Below are positions 26,489-34,813 of a DNA stretch of 64,000 bases, piece by piece. A program made the translations under genes and the position numbers. Below the pieces are notes generated by a model. The model was not told the origin of the DNA. It searched no databases and saw nothing but the letters and a program-made list of their open reading frames with translations. The stretch covers positions 43,761-107,760 of the forward strand of contig CAZJRB010000009.1 of assembly GCA_964547995.1 (NCBI GenBank). Reading direction: 5' to 3'. Position 1 is the stretch's first letter. Every line of letters starts with the position of its first letter. The stretch comes from CAZJRB01 sp964547995. GTDB lineage: Bacteria > Planctomycetota > Planctomycetia > Pirellulales > Thermoguttaceae.

Positions 26489-26697
26489 GGCGCATTCATT
26501 TGGCATTGGCGCTGCCAGCCCCATCGATTCCCCGAAATGGAAAAATGGGCAGATTGGGCGATATGCATGTTTTCAGATGAAGCCACATGTCGATCTACTG
26601 GCTGAGAATCGGCTGTTTCCATCCGAATTGCTCTGGACGCGGGCGGCTGGTTCTGCGAAACTCCCGCCCTTCTCAGTCTTTCAGAGCAAGTTCGGCC

Positions 26698-26937
26698 ATG
26701 ATCCGCTCCATCTTCCAATCCTGTAGAGCATGTCAACTAGGCCGCTGGTTCGGCGCCGTGTTGTTGCTGGCATGCATTGGCTTGCCGGGTTGCAACAGTA
26801 TGGGGTTCCGCGAGGACCAGTTGCAATATGACCCCGCGCTCGAACTTGGACCGGCACGTCGGCCGCCCTTGGAAAACAGCGATTTCTTCGGGGTCAGCAA
26901 CAAGGCCCGGCAAATCGAACGCAATTGCGCGCGGTAA
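26698..26937 (+). CDS. Small lipoprotein
   Basis: A 79-residue lipoprotein. The hydrophobic stretch WFGAVLLLACIGLPGC ends in lipobox LPGC (Cys about residue 32). The short mature part is Pro-rich with an SDFFGVSNKARQIERNC tail. The longer open frame upstream has no signal, so the internal Met fits better. It lies 210 bp after the preceding gene on the same strand. Function unknown. Confidence 0.65.
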   Translation: MIRSIFQSCRACQLGRWFGAVLLLACIGLPGCNSMGFREDQLQYDPALELGPARRPPLENSDFFGVSNKARQIERNCAR

Positions 26938-27008
26938 CCCGGCTTTCAAGAGTACCGCGAGAACAGGCATCTCCGAGTGCGCAAACGTTTCCGTGCGGCC
27001 CGGCCGGC

Positions 27009-28262
27009 TTATCGGTGATAATACGAACCCGGGGTGGGCCCGGGACGGCGGGTTACGGTGTTCGGCTTCTGATCGGAGGGTAGGGCCAGTCTTAGTCCGG
27101 GCGTGAGGTAATCGAAATCGTCGCCCAGCACGTCACGGTTGAGTTTGTGGATTTCGACCCAGCGCGAGGCTTTACCCAACTCGTATCGGGCGATGTCGAA
27201 CAGGGTATCGCCTTCCTGGACGACGTATTGCCGGCCGCCGGCGTAGTTGACCGGCCGATAGCCGGCGGCGCCGGCCTCGCGACGCTTGACGGTCTCGCGG
27301 CGGCTTGGCTTAGGGCACAGGTCGGGATACGTCTTTTCCAACTCGGTTACGTTGGGGGCGGAGATGATGTCGCCGACCGAGAGTTCATTTTCGCGGGGTA
27401 TCTTGTCCCGGTTGTGTTCGGCCAGGGCGCTGAAGTATGCCCCGGTGCCGTACAGCTTTCGTGAGATCTCCCAATAACTGTCGTTCGGCCGGACTTGGTA
27501 GGTGCCGTTGCCGTTTTGCAGGGTTTGGCCGGTTTGCCGCGTGGGGGTGCTGGCGGGCGCGTAAAGCGAGGCCGTTCGAGTATTGGAAGCCGTGTATTGG
27601 TTGACTTGGTCCTGCGCATAAGGTTGTTGCGTCTGATAGGCTTTTCCGCTACCCGGCGAATAGCCGCCCGTGATTGCACAGCCTCGGCTTCGGCCACCCG
27701 TCTGCTGCGCGGATTGTCGGATTGGCGGGGCATCGGGCACTTGCCGGTCGCGGAAGGGATTGGATTTAGGCACATTGGCCTGCCCGCTTTGTTCCCGGGG
27801 TTTCGGGGCCGATGGGTTTGCACCGTTTCTGTAGGAGCCGTAGTGGCGGGCCGTGTTGGGGTTTGGCATGTATGACGGCGCCCTGGATGCGCCGGCGGCG
27901 GTCTTCGATTTATTCTTATCCGAAGCAACGTTCCATCGGCTGGCCGGGGTTTCCGGCGTCTGTTTCGAGACAGTTTTCGCCGGTACTACCGTTGTCTTGA
28001 CGGCGGGCATCGAGCTGGAATTGTTCTTTGCCAAGGTCTGTTCGGCAGCGGGAGTTTTGTCGTTCTTCGCGGCGTCCTCGTCTTTCGAAGCTTCCGTTGA
28101 ATTCGACGCTGTGGAATCGTCGTCTCCCTGCCTGAGCCGGTTGGCCAGGACCAGGCCGAAGATGACCAACAGCACGCCGATCACTGTCAAACCGATTTTT
28201 GCTTCCTTGCCCATACCGGTTTTTCTCTCCTTGTCCATGTCGGTTTTTTCTTCCTTGCCCAT
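27009..28262 (-). CDS. Membrane-anchored LysM-domain protein
   Basis: A 417-residue protein. The N-terminus is charged and repetitive (MGKEEKTDMDKERKTGMGKE), then a membrane helix (IGLTVIGVLLVIFGLVLA). A long Ser/Thr/Pro/Asn-rich linker (about 45-230) leads to two LysM modules: GTYQVRPNDSYWEISRKLYG...ENELSVGDII (about 250-300) and GGRQYVVQEGDTLFDIARYE...YLTPGLRLALP (about 340-395). LysM domains bind N-acetylglucosamine polymers such as peptidoglycan. The start at 28262 has AAGGAGG 7 nt upstream. It directly follows rsmH, where ftsL would sit in a canonical dcw cluster, so a wall or septum role is suggested by position. Confidence 0.85.
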   Translation of the reverse strand: MGKEEKTDMDKERKTGMGKEAKIGLTVIGVLLVIFGLVLANRLRQGDDDSTASNSTEASKDEDAAKNDKTPAAEQTLAKNNSSSMPAVKTTVVPAKTVSKQTPETPASRWNVASDKNKSKTAAGASRAPSYMPNPNTARHYGSYRNGANPSAPKPREQSGQANVPKSNPFRDRQVPDAPPIRQSAQQTGGRSRGCAITGGYSPGSGKAYQTQQPYAQDQVNQYTASNTRTASLYAPASTPTRQTGQTLQNGNGTYQVRPNDSYWEISRKLYGTGAYFSALAEHNRDKIPRENELSVGDIISAPNVTELEKTYPDLCPKPSRRETVKRREAGAAGYRPVNYAGGRQYVVQEGDTLFDIARYELGKASRWVEIHKLNRDVLGDDFDYLTPGLRLALPSDQKPNTVTRRPGPTPGSYYHR

Positions 28263-28362
28263 GCGTGAGCCTCCTTGCTGTCTGATGGGAATGTTTTTTA
28301 TTGGAAATGGATTTTTCCACCCGGGGCCAGCTTTTTCGCCGGCGAAACGGGCGGGTTTTGTC

Positions 28363-29244
28363 TCATAGCCTTGCCGCTACGCGGAGCTTCGCACTCCGTG
28401 AACGTGGATTTGCTTCGATTTCCTTGTCGCCCGGTCGAACCGGTTTGGCGGTCAACGCTTCCATTCGCGGATCGGCGAGAAACGCCTCTTTCACCCGTCG
28501 ATCCTCCAGCGAGTGAAAGCTGATGATTGCCATCCGTGCCTTGGGCGCCAGGCAGTCGGGAATCCGCCGGAGGGCAATCTCCAGTGATTTCAGCTCTTCG
28601 TTCACCGCAATCCGCAAGGCCAGAAACGTCCGTGTCGCCGGGTCGATCCGATGCCGCCCACGCGACGGCGGAACGGATCGGCGAACCAACTCCGCCAGTT
28701 CCGATGCCGTCTCGATCGGTTTCGCTCGGCGCTGTTTCACGATTGCTCGGGCAATGCGACGGCTGTGTCGTTCTTCTCCGTATTCGTGAATTAACTTGGC
28801 CAGGTGTTCTGCACTCAACCGGTTTATCAAATGTCGAGCCGGTTTCCCGGTCGTCGGATCGAACCGCAAATCAAGCGGCCCTCCCGCCGAGAAGCTGAAA
28901 CCTCGTTGCTCGTCTGCCAACTGGTCGCTCGATACACCCAAGTCCATCACAATCCCGTCCACGCCGGTGATTCGCACTTGTTGCAGTATTTCGGGAAGGT
29001 CGGCGAAGTTGGCATGGGCAACCTTGACGGGTAACCCGGCCAGGTTCCGCTCGGCGGCGGCGATCGCGGCCGGATCGCGGTCCAGCGCCACCACCGTTCC
29101 CGACGAGCCTACCCGCTCGGCCAACGCCCGGGCATGGCCTCCCGCGCCGAGTGTGCCGTCGACCAGCACCATGCCGTCACGCGGCCTGAGCCACTCGACG
29201 ACTTCACGGAGCATGACGGGTACATGGACCGGGGAGTTCGTCAT
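28363..29244 (-). CDS. rsmH: 16S rRNA (cytosine1402-N4)-methyltransferase
   Basis: A 293-residue RsmH (MraW), which methylates N4 of C1402 in 16S rRNA using SAM. Signatures: HVPVMLREVVEWLRP, motif I VDGTLGAGGHARALAE, VALDRDPAAI, DGIVMDLGVSSDQL, GFSFSAGGPLDLRFDP, and the C-terminal ISFHSLEDRRVKEAF with the arginine-rich end. Length is normal. It is the second gene of the mraZ-rsmH pair, separated from mraZ by 321 bp, longer than usual for this pair. Confidence 0.96.
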   Translation of the reverse strand: MTNSPVHVPVMLREVVEWLRPRDGMVLVDGTLGAGGHARALAERVGSSGTVVALDRDPAAIAAAERNLAGLPVKVAHANFADLPEILQQVRITGVDGIVMDLGVSSDQLADEQRGFSFSAGGPLDLRFDPTTGKPARHLINRLSAEHLAKLIHEYGEERHSRRIARAIVKQRRAKPIETASELAELVRRSVPPSRGRHRIDPATRTFLALRIAVNEELKSLEIALRRIPDCLAPKARMAIISFHSLEDRRVKEAFLADPRMEALTAKPVRPGDKEIEANPRSRSAKLRVAARL

Positions 29245-29565
29245 GGGTGTTTCGAAATTGATGTGTCAAGAAAAGACGCCCGACCTCGGGAACATCCATG
29301 GACCCATGTGAGGTCGAGTGCTTGCGGCAACCCCGCCGGCAAAGGCGACGAACGTTCCGCGTTCGCAGTGGGGAGGAATCCGTTCCCCCCTCCCCGCAAA
29401 AACCTCAACCTCGCATACGTGAGGCAGCAGCGCCGACCGGTGGCCATGAGCCGGCGCTTCGGTTCTTACGCAAGGCGAACAAATCGGACGGTTTTCTGTG
29501 TCTTCTTCTGTTAGTCTCCTTCGGAAATGATTTGCCGTACCAAACGGGCGGCTGGAACTCGCTGA
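29245..29565 (-). other. mraZ-rsmH spacer without a gene
   Basis: A 321-bp gap between genes that usually touch. It holds a G/C-rich imperfect hairpin GGGGAGG-AATCCGTTCC-CCCCTCCCC near 29371, possibly an attenuator. I see no convincing small ORF. Confidence 0.4.
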
Positions 29566-30021
29566 TTAAATCGTGGGTTTCGGACCGCCGAAGGCCGTCT
29601 CGGCAATCTCGTCGTAATGAATCTGTTGCTCGGCCTGGTAAGCCTTCCATCTCTTTGCACACCACAACTCCACGTGATCCTGGACTCCCAAAAGGACGCA
29701 CTCCTTAGCCAGACCGGCCCAATCGGCCAGGTCCTGTGGGATGCGGACGCGTCCCTGTCCGTCCAGTTCCACACGCTGGGCCGCGGTGTAGAAAAGTCGT
29801 GTGAATGCTCGGACGTCGGGCCGTGTGGGTGACATGGCTTTCACACGCTCGGCCAGTCGGGCAAATTCTTCCTCCGTGTACAGGGCCAATGACTTGTCTG
29901 TTCCCGGTGCCAGGTAGAGGCACCCTCCTTCAGGGTCTTCTAGGGCACCCCGAAGCCGCTTAGGGATTGCCACGCGGAGCTTTTCGTCGATTGATCGGCT
30001 AAAGGTCCCGGTCAACAACAT
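29566..30021 (-). CDS. mraZ: Transcriptional regulator MraZ
   Basis: A 151-residue MraZ/SpoVT-AbrB-fold protein with two tandem half-domains: LTGTFSRSIDEKLRVAIPKR in the N-terminal half and ELDGQGRVRIPQDLADWAGL in the C-terminal half. The second carries the DxxGR-type DNA-binding loop. MraZ represses its own operon by binding TGGGN direct repeats, and three such repeats lie just upstream (30051-30075). Normal length. The start at 30021 is followed immediately by the LTGTFSR motif. Confidence 0.95.
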   Translation of the reverse strand: MLLTGTFSRSIDEKLRVAIPKRLRGALEDPEGGCLYLAPGTDKSLALYTEEEFARLAERVKAMSPTRPDVRAFTRLFYTAAQRVELDGQGRVRIPQDLADWAGLAKECVLLGVQDHVELWCAKRWKAYQAEQQIHYDEIAETAFGGPKPTI

Positions 30022-30050
30022 GGGTGGCCACCACGAGTTTCACCATATAT

Positions 30051-30075
30051 CCCCATTAAGCCCCACCGCTCCCCA
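30051..30075 (-). promoter_or_regulatory. MraZ operator: three TGGGG boxes at 10-bp spacing
   Basis: On the minus strand TGGGG occurs three times, at 30075-30071, 30065-30061 and 30055-30051. The spacing is exactly 5 nt between boxes (10-bp period). This matches the TGGGN-N5-TGGGN-N5-TGGGN pattern known for MraZ. The boxes lie between the -10 box and the mraZ start, where bound protein would block transcription. Confidence 0.82.
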
Positions 30076-30104
30076 AGAATAACCGGTTCGGCCACCCGGT
30101 TCAA
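30076..30104 (-). promoter_or_regulatory. Candidate mraZ promoter
   Basis: On the minus strand TTGAAC (30104-30099) and TATTCT (30081-30076) are 17 bp apart. The -10 box abuts the first MraZ box, so transcription would start inside the operator. Confidence 0.6.
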
Positions 30105-30228
30105 CCCAGCTTTTTGGCCCCGAATCGACCCTTTGGCTGGCGGGATTTTTCGTAGCTCCTGATTGTCAAAGAACTTCCATCGATTGGCCGTCCCGGAAGG
30201 AATGGGAAATAAAATTCTGCCTCGGTTC

Positions 30229-31347
30229 TCAGGGGGCCGCGAGCGACTCCCAGAGGTCCTGATAGGCCTCGACCATGGTGCTCAGAGCGAAGTTTTCCTC
30301 TGCTCGATATCGGTTTTCCTGGGCCAATTGGCTCCTCAATGTAGGGTCCTTGAGGAACTTAACTATTTTGTCCGTAAAGGTTTGCGAGTCGCCGTAGCGG
30401 ACCGTCTGCACGGCGGCGTCCGGGCCGAGCAGCTCCTCGACCCCCTCGACCCGTGTGGCGATTACGGGCAGCCGGCTGGCCATGGCCTCCAGGACCACGT
30501 TCGGCATTCCCTCCCAGCGTGACGGCAGCACCAGGAGGTCGCTGGCAGCCAGGATTTCGGGCACGTCGGCCCGCCAGCCGGCAAAATGGACCCGATCGGA
30601 GATCCCATGGCGGTTCCCTTCCGCGATTTTTTCTTGTTCAGGGCCGTTCCCCACCACCAGCAGATCGCAGTCGGGTAGCTGGGGCAGCCAAAGAGCGGCC
30701 GTTTCGAGCAGCCAGGCCACCCCCTTTTGCCGCTCTAATCGGCCTATGAACGTCACTACGCGCCGGTCGGCGGCAATTCCCAGCGGTTCCAGGTCAGCCG
30801 GTTCTTCAGCGGGGTATTTCGTCGAGTCCACCCCATTGGGGATCACAAGAAGCTTCTCCGCCGGCAACCCGGCTTCTTTCTTGCTGAATTGGGCGACCGA
30901 TTCGCTCACGCACACATAATAATCGACTTTTCTGCTGGTCCGCTGGTCGACCCAGAGATGCCAACGGCTCTGCCGCTCGGCGACACGGATTCCGGAGACT
31001 ATGCGAGGTACCCCTGCCCTTCGTGCCGCCATGCGACCCACAATGTTCGCATGGAAGAGGAATGACTGGAGAATCTGGGGAGACTGGGCGGCCAGCAATT
31101 GTTTCAGATGACGCACCACGCGAAGAATGTCCGCGTTTCGGCGGGCGTCCAGGAAGTACACGTCGATTTCTGCGGCTTGCAGGCGTGAAACCAACGCGGT
31201 TTGCCCGGTTTCCGGGGGCGGGGTAAGACTGTAGACGACGGGGCAAAACCGCTCTCGGTCCAACCGGGTGGCCAATTCGACGAGACAACGCTCGGCCCCG
31301 CCGACGTGGAGGTCTGTGATGCACAGTGCGATATCGAGTGGTTTCAT
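30229..31347 (-). CDS. Glycosyltransferase family 4 (GT-B)
   Basis: A 372-residue retaining glycosyltransferase. The N-terminal acceptor domain starts MKPLDIALCITDLHVGGAER. The C-terminal donor domain has RVVTFIGRLERQKGVAWLLE, VVGNGPEQEKI, FAGWRADVPEILAASDLLVL and the EX7E-type segment PSRWEGMPNVVLEAMASRLP. Such enzymes build polysaccharides or glycolipids from nucleotide sugars at the cytoplasmic face of the membrane. The start at 31347 is chosen because the glycine-rich N-terminal motif begins there. It is divergent from queA with 115 bp between. Substrates unknown. Confidence 0.9.
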   Translation of the reverse strand: MKPLDIALCITDLHVGGAERCLVELATRLDRERFCPVVYSLTPPPETGQTALVSRLQAAEIDVYFLDARRNADILRVVRHLKQLLAAQSPQILQSFLFHANIVGRMAARRAGVPRIVSGIRVAERQSRWHLWVDQRTSRKVDYYVCVSESVAQFSKKEAGLPAEKLLVIPNGVDSTKYPAEEPADLEPLGIAADRRVVTFIGRLERQKGVAWLLETAALWLPQLPDCDLLVVGNGPEQEKIAEGNRHGISDRVHFAGWRADVPEILAASDLLVLPSRWEGMPNVVLEAMASRLPVIATRVEGVEELLGPDAAVQTVRYGDSQTFTDKIVKFLKDPTLRSQLAQENRYRAEENFALSTMVEAYQDLWESLAAP

Positions 31348-31462
31348 GGGACGACCGGGGCCAAATCGTGGCGAAAGCAACCCCCTGCCCCGAACCGGGC
31401 TCGCGGCTTATACTCGTTTGCCTGCGCCCGGTAAAGTTCAAGTTGGGGCTTGTGAGACCGCG

Positions 31463-32509
31463 ATGACCGAACTGGCTGAATATGATTACGAACTGCCGAA
31501 GGACCTCATTGCGCAATCGCCGGCAGCTCAGCGGAGCGATGCCCGGCTGCTGGTCGTGGATCGTGTGCGCAAGTCGTTGGAGCACAAGCACATACGTGAC
31601 CTGCCGGAGATCCTTGAGCCGGCCGACTGCCTGATTGTCAACGACACTCGCGTCGTTCCCGCACGGTTGGTTGGGAACCGGACGGAGACGGGCGGGCACT
31701 GGGAGGGGCTGTTCTTGGAGGCGAACGAACGGGGGCTTTGGCGCGTACTGGGCAAAACCCGCGGAAAGCCGGTCGTCGGCGAGAGCATTACTTTGTTGAA
31801 CGCCGAAGGCCAACCCGACTGCCGGCTCGTTTTCGCGGCCAAGCAGCCCGACGGGACATGGATCGTCCGGCCCGATCCGCCGGGAGAGGCGTTTGCCCTG
31901 TTGGATCGCGTGGGATGGGTGCCACTGCCGCCATATATCCGGGGTGGCAGAATGGTCGACGCCGACCGCGAGCGATACCAGACCGTCTACGCCGAGCGGC
32001 CTGGGGCGATTGCAGCTCCCACGGCGGGGCTGCATTTTACCGACGGTTTGCTCCGGCAACTGAAAAACCGGGGAATCACGATCTGCCGGCTGACGCTGCA
32101 CGTCGGGCTGGGTACCTTCCGTCCCATCTCGGCCGACTCGCTCGCCGGGCACGAAATGCACGCGGAATGGGGAACCATCAGCCAAGACTGCGCCGACTCG
32201 ATCAACGCCCGTCGCAACGACGGGGGCCGGGCGGTAGCGGTCGGGACCACCTCGGTTCGACTCCTGGAAACGGCGGCCGACGGCGGCGAACTGAAGCCGT
32301 TTACCGGCCAAACCGATTTGTTCATCCACCCGCCCTACGAGTTTAAGGCCGTCGATGTCTTGTTGACCAATTTCCATCTCCCTCGAACCACGCTGCTGGT
32401 CCTGGTCCGTACGTTCGGAGGGGATGAATTGATCCGTCGGGCCTACGAAGAGGCAATTCGGGAGGAGTACCGTTTTTACAGCTATGGAGACGCGATGTTG
32501 ATTCTCTGA
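31463..32509 (+). CDS. queA: S-adenosylmethionine:tRNA ribosyltransferase-isomerase
   Basis: A 348-residue QueA, which transfers the ribosyl part of SAM to 7-aminomethyl-7-deazaguanine in tRNA to make epoxyqueuosine. Family blocks: YDYELPKDLIAQSPAAQRSD, DCLIVNDTRVVPARLVG, YQTVYAERPGAIAAPTAGLH, HVGLGTFRPISAD, GGRAVAVGTTSVRLLE, FIHPPYEFKAVDVLLTNFHL. The open frame extends 65 codons upstream, but the ATG at 31463 gives the standard N-terminus. Together with queG in this window it supports queuosine formation from preQ1. Confidence 0.96.
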   Translation: MTELAEYDYELPKDLIAQSPAAQRSDARLLVVDRVRKSLEHKHIRDLPEILEPADCLIVNDTRVVPARLVGNRTETGGHWEGLFLEANERGLWRVLGKTRGKPVVGESITLLNAEGQPDCRLVFAAKQPDGTWIVRPDPPGEAFALLDRVGWVPLPPYIRGGRMVDADRERYQTVYAERPGAIAAPTAGLHFTDGLLRQLKNRGITICRLTLHVGLGTFRPISADSLAGHEMHAEWGTISQDCADSINARRNDGGRAVAVGTTSVRLLETAADGGELKPFTGQTDLFIHPPYEFKAVDVLLTNFHLPRTTLLVLVRTFGGDELIRRAYEEAIREEYRFYSYGDAMLIL

Positions 32510-32602
32510 GCGGGCACCCCGGTTGGTCGGCTCGTCATCGGAGTCTGCACTGCGTATACTATATCACCTCTCGGGGGCTATTTGAGCAGAAAGGATTCCG
32601 CC

Positions 32603-33259
32603 GTGTGTGAAGTCCATGCCGAACGGGTGCTGGTTGTGCCGGCCGAACTGTTCCGCCGCCTGGGGTATTTCCAGGGCTTTTCGGGGGACGTGGATCGTTA
32701 CCTGGAAGAGCTGCTAAGCCCGGAGAACACCAGCTATCGGCCGCGGGCGGAGGTGGAAGAAGACCCCGGTTTCAAGCAGTTGATCCCCTACGTGATCTTC
32801 CGCCACGTCGACGAACAGAACCGCGAGACCGTCTTCCAGTACACGCGCGGAGAAGGAATGGGCGAAGGCCGCCTGCACAGCAAGCACAGCGTCGGCATCG
32901 GCGGGCACATCTCGGCCGTTGATGCCGATCCGGCCGGCAGTGCGAACCCTTACGAAGAAGGTATGCGGCGCGAACTGGAAGAGGAAGTGCAAATCGACAC
33001 GCCTTACACGGCCCGCTGCGTCGGCATGATCAACGACGACGAGACCGAGGTCGGCCGGGTCCACCTCGGGGTGGTCCATCTCTTCGACTGCCGGCGGCCC
33101 GCCGTCCGCCCGAACGAAACCGACATCACCAAGAGCGGGTTTCGCGAGGTGGGCGAAATCCTCGCCGACCTGTCCGGGTTCGAGACGTGGTCGGAAATCT
33201 GCATGAAGGCGATCTTCGGCAGCGGGGCCGGGGCGGCAAGCGGCTTGCCAAGTCCTTAA
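32603..33259 (+). CDS. Nudix-like hydrolase
   Basis: About 218 residues. The centre carries a Nudix box: GGHISAVDADPAG followed by YEEGMRRELEEEVQI, matching the GX5EX7REUXEEXGU pattern in its RExxEE core, though the spacing before it is longer than canonical. The N-terminal part (LVVPAELFRRLGYFQGFSGD) is shared with a family of uncharacterised phosphoesterase-annotated proteins. The start is either GTG 32603 (AAAGGA 8 nt upstream) or TTG 32582. Substrate unknown; it stands alone. Confidence 0.78.
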   Translation: MCEVHAERVLVVPAELFRRLGYFQGFSGDVDRYLEELLSPENTSYRPRAEVEEDPGFKQLIPYVIFRHVDEQNRETVFQYTRGEGMGEGRLHSKHSVGIGGHISAVDADPAGSANPYEEGMRRELEEEVQIDTPYTARCVGMINDDETEVGRVHLGVVHLFDCRRPAVRPNETDITKSGFREVGEILADLSGFETWSEICMKAIFGSGAGAASGLPSP

Positions 33260-33323
33260 CTTCAGGACTCGTGAACAAATTGTTTCCGGAATTCGACAGG
33301 ATGCCGTGACGTGGTGCGGCGCC

Positions 33324-33423
33324 AATCAAAGGAGGGGGCACCTGCCCCCGGCACCTGCCCCCGGCCCATCCGGTTGCGGCGTTCACTCCAATGTACCGGG
33401 GGCGGGTGCCCCCTCCTTTGATT
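33324..33423. repeat. Palindromic element (AATCAAAGGAGGGGGCACCTGCCCC family), copy 1
   Basis: The left arm AATCAAAGGAGGGGGCACCT and the right arm GGTGCCCCCTCCTTTGATT are reverse complements. The inner CACCTGCCCCCGG is duplicated in tandem. The same arms occur at 36999. About 50 bp downstream a short TCCACCGTCTGGCGACGGTGGCTAC-type hairpin resembles the core of the 22770 element. Confidence 0.75.
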
Positions 33424-33540
33424 CGATGGCGAGCGGCAGGTGAAGCTTTCCCCGCGGCTACGTTCGCCGGACCGCGGATCGGGCCGTTCTCCACCGTCTG
33501 GCGACGGTGGCTACAGGCACATTCTCTTCCGCCGCTTGTG

Positions 33541-34548
33541 TTACGGCACGCAGGCCACCTTTCCATCAGCCATGCTGCCGAGGTAGGAGAAGAGATCGGC
33601 GTCGATGTTTTCCTCGAGAAATCGAACCGATCCGTCGGCGATTCCGAAGTTGGCCCCCCCGACGTGCTCGCTCCCGGCCGACTCGAAGAACCCGTTGTTC
33701 ATTCCGCCGGGCTGCCCCGCGTCGCCGCCCCAGCCGGCGGTAGCGGTGGTGAACAGTGTGCAGACGCCGGCCAGGGCCCAGCCGTCGTTGCTCGTGCTGT
33801 TCCAGCGTTCGTAGCTGGCCGCGGAAGCATCGGGAATCAGACGCTGCATCTCGCCGGTGATGATTGTTTTGGACGTGCCGTCGCTGATGTCTTTGACGGA
33901 GGTGGTGCTGTTGGGCGAGAAGATGCCGGCGACGTTGTGCTGCTTGCCGCTGATGGTGGGTTTCGTCAGCGTGCTCCCCTGGCAGAACCGTTTGTGGATG
34001 GCGGGGCTGCCGACCGACTGGTTCCACCACCCGTTACACCGGCCGATGCAGCCTCCGTAGTCGTTGCCGCCGCCGGTCCAGCCTTGAAACGTGATCGCTT
34101 CGTCGCCGGAGCGGAACGAACTCCGGCGCGAAGGGCAATAGAAAGTGGCGATGTCGGTCGTGGCCACTTCCCGGTTGCCCGCCACGTTCGTGCTGAAATC
34201 CCATTCGTTGAACAGCGGGCCCATTTCAATAAACGGGAGGATGTACAGCATCCAACTCGTTCCGTCGCGGCCGGTCTCGGCTTCTTTCCATGGGTCGTAG
34301 GGCGAGGAGTACGCCGGATAGGCCGGTTCGAGCACCGCGCCGGCCGGGAAGACGCCCTTGGCCGACGCGTGGTTTTGAAGGGCCAGGCCGATCTGCTTCA
34401 GATGATTCACGCAGGTCATTCGCCGGGCGGCCTCGCGAACTGCTTGCACGGCGGGCAGCAGCAGCGCGATCAGGATCCCGATGATGACGATCACCACCAG
34501 TAATTCAACGAGCGTGAAGCCGCCGTCTTGGCGTTGTCTTGCGATCAC
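33541..34548 (-). CDS. DUF1559 pseudopilin-like secreted protein
   Basis: About 335 residues. The N-terminus carries a type IV prepilin/pseudopilin signal: QRQDGGFTLVELLVVIVIIG, cleaved after the Gly before Phe. The hydrophobic helix leads into VQAVREAARRMTCVNHLKQI, the hallmark of planctomycete DUF1559 proteins, and the C-terminus has the typical GIADGSVRFL motif. These occur in dozens per planctomycete genome and probably make surface filaments or secretion pseudopili. The GTG at 34548 has an AGG-containing site upstream; the frame opens 15 codons earlier. The N-terminal Cys residues in that extension argue against the longer form. Confidence 0.9.
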   Translation of the reverse strand: MIARQRQDGGFTLVELLVVIVIIGILIALLLPAVQAVREAARRMTCVNHLKQIGLALQNHASAKGVFPAGAVLEPAYPAYSSPYDPWKEAETGRDGTSWMLYILPFIEMGPLFNEWDFSTNVAGNREVATTDIATFYCPSRRSSFRSGDEAITFQGWTGGGNDYGGCIGRCNGWWNQSVGSPAIHKRFCQGSTLTKPTISGKQHNVAGIFSPNSTTSVKDISDGTSKTIITGEMQRLIPDASAASYERWNSTSNDGWALAGVCTLFTTATAGWGGDAGQPGGMNNGFFESAGSEHVGGANFGIADGSVRFLEENIDADLFSYLGSMADGKVACVP

Positions 34549-34813
34549 GGGACCTGCCTTTTCCCCGCAGGAACAAACGTCGCCAAAAAACACACAAAAT
34601 GCCTAGAATTTCTGGCATACGAAGGGGCCACAACCACACGCCCCATCTTATCCCCATAGCTTAGGTGAAATGCATACAACCTACAAACCCCCACGATGAT
34701 GTGGAACAATGCCCCCGGATTAGTTGTTCGCTATTGCTTCGCACGCCGCCCGCGTTTTTCATACAATGCATAAAACCAGGGATTTGGCACTGAAGCACCA
34801 GGAAGAGCAAACC

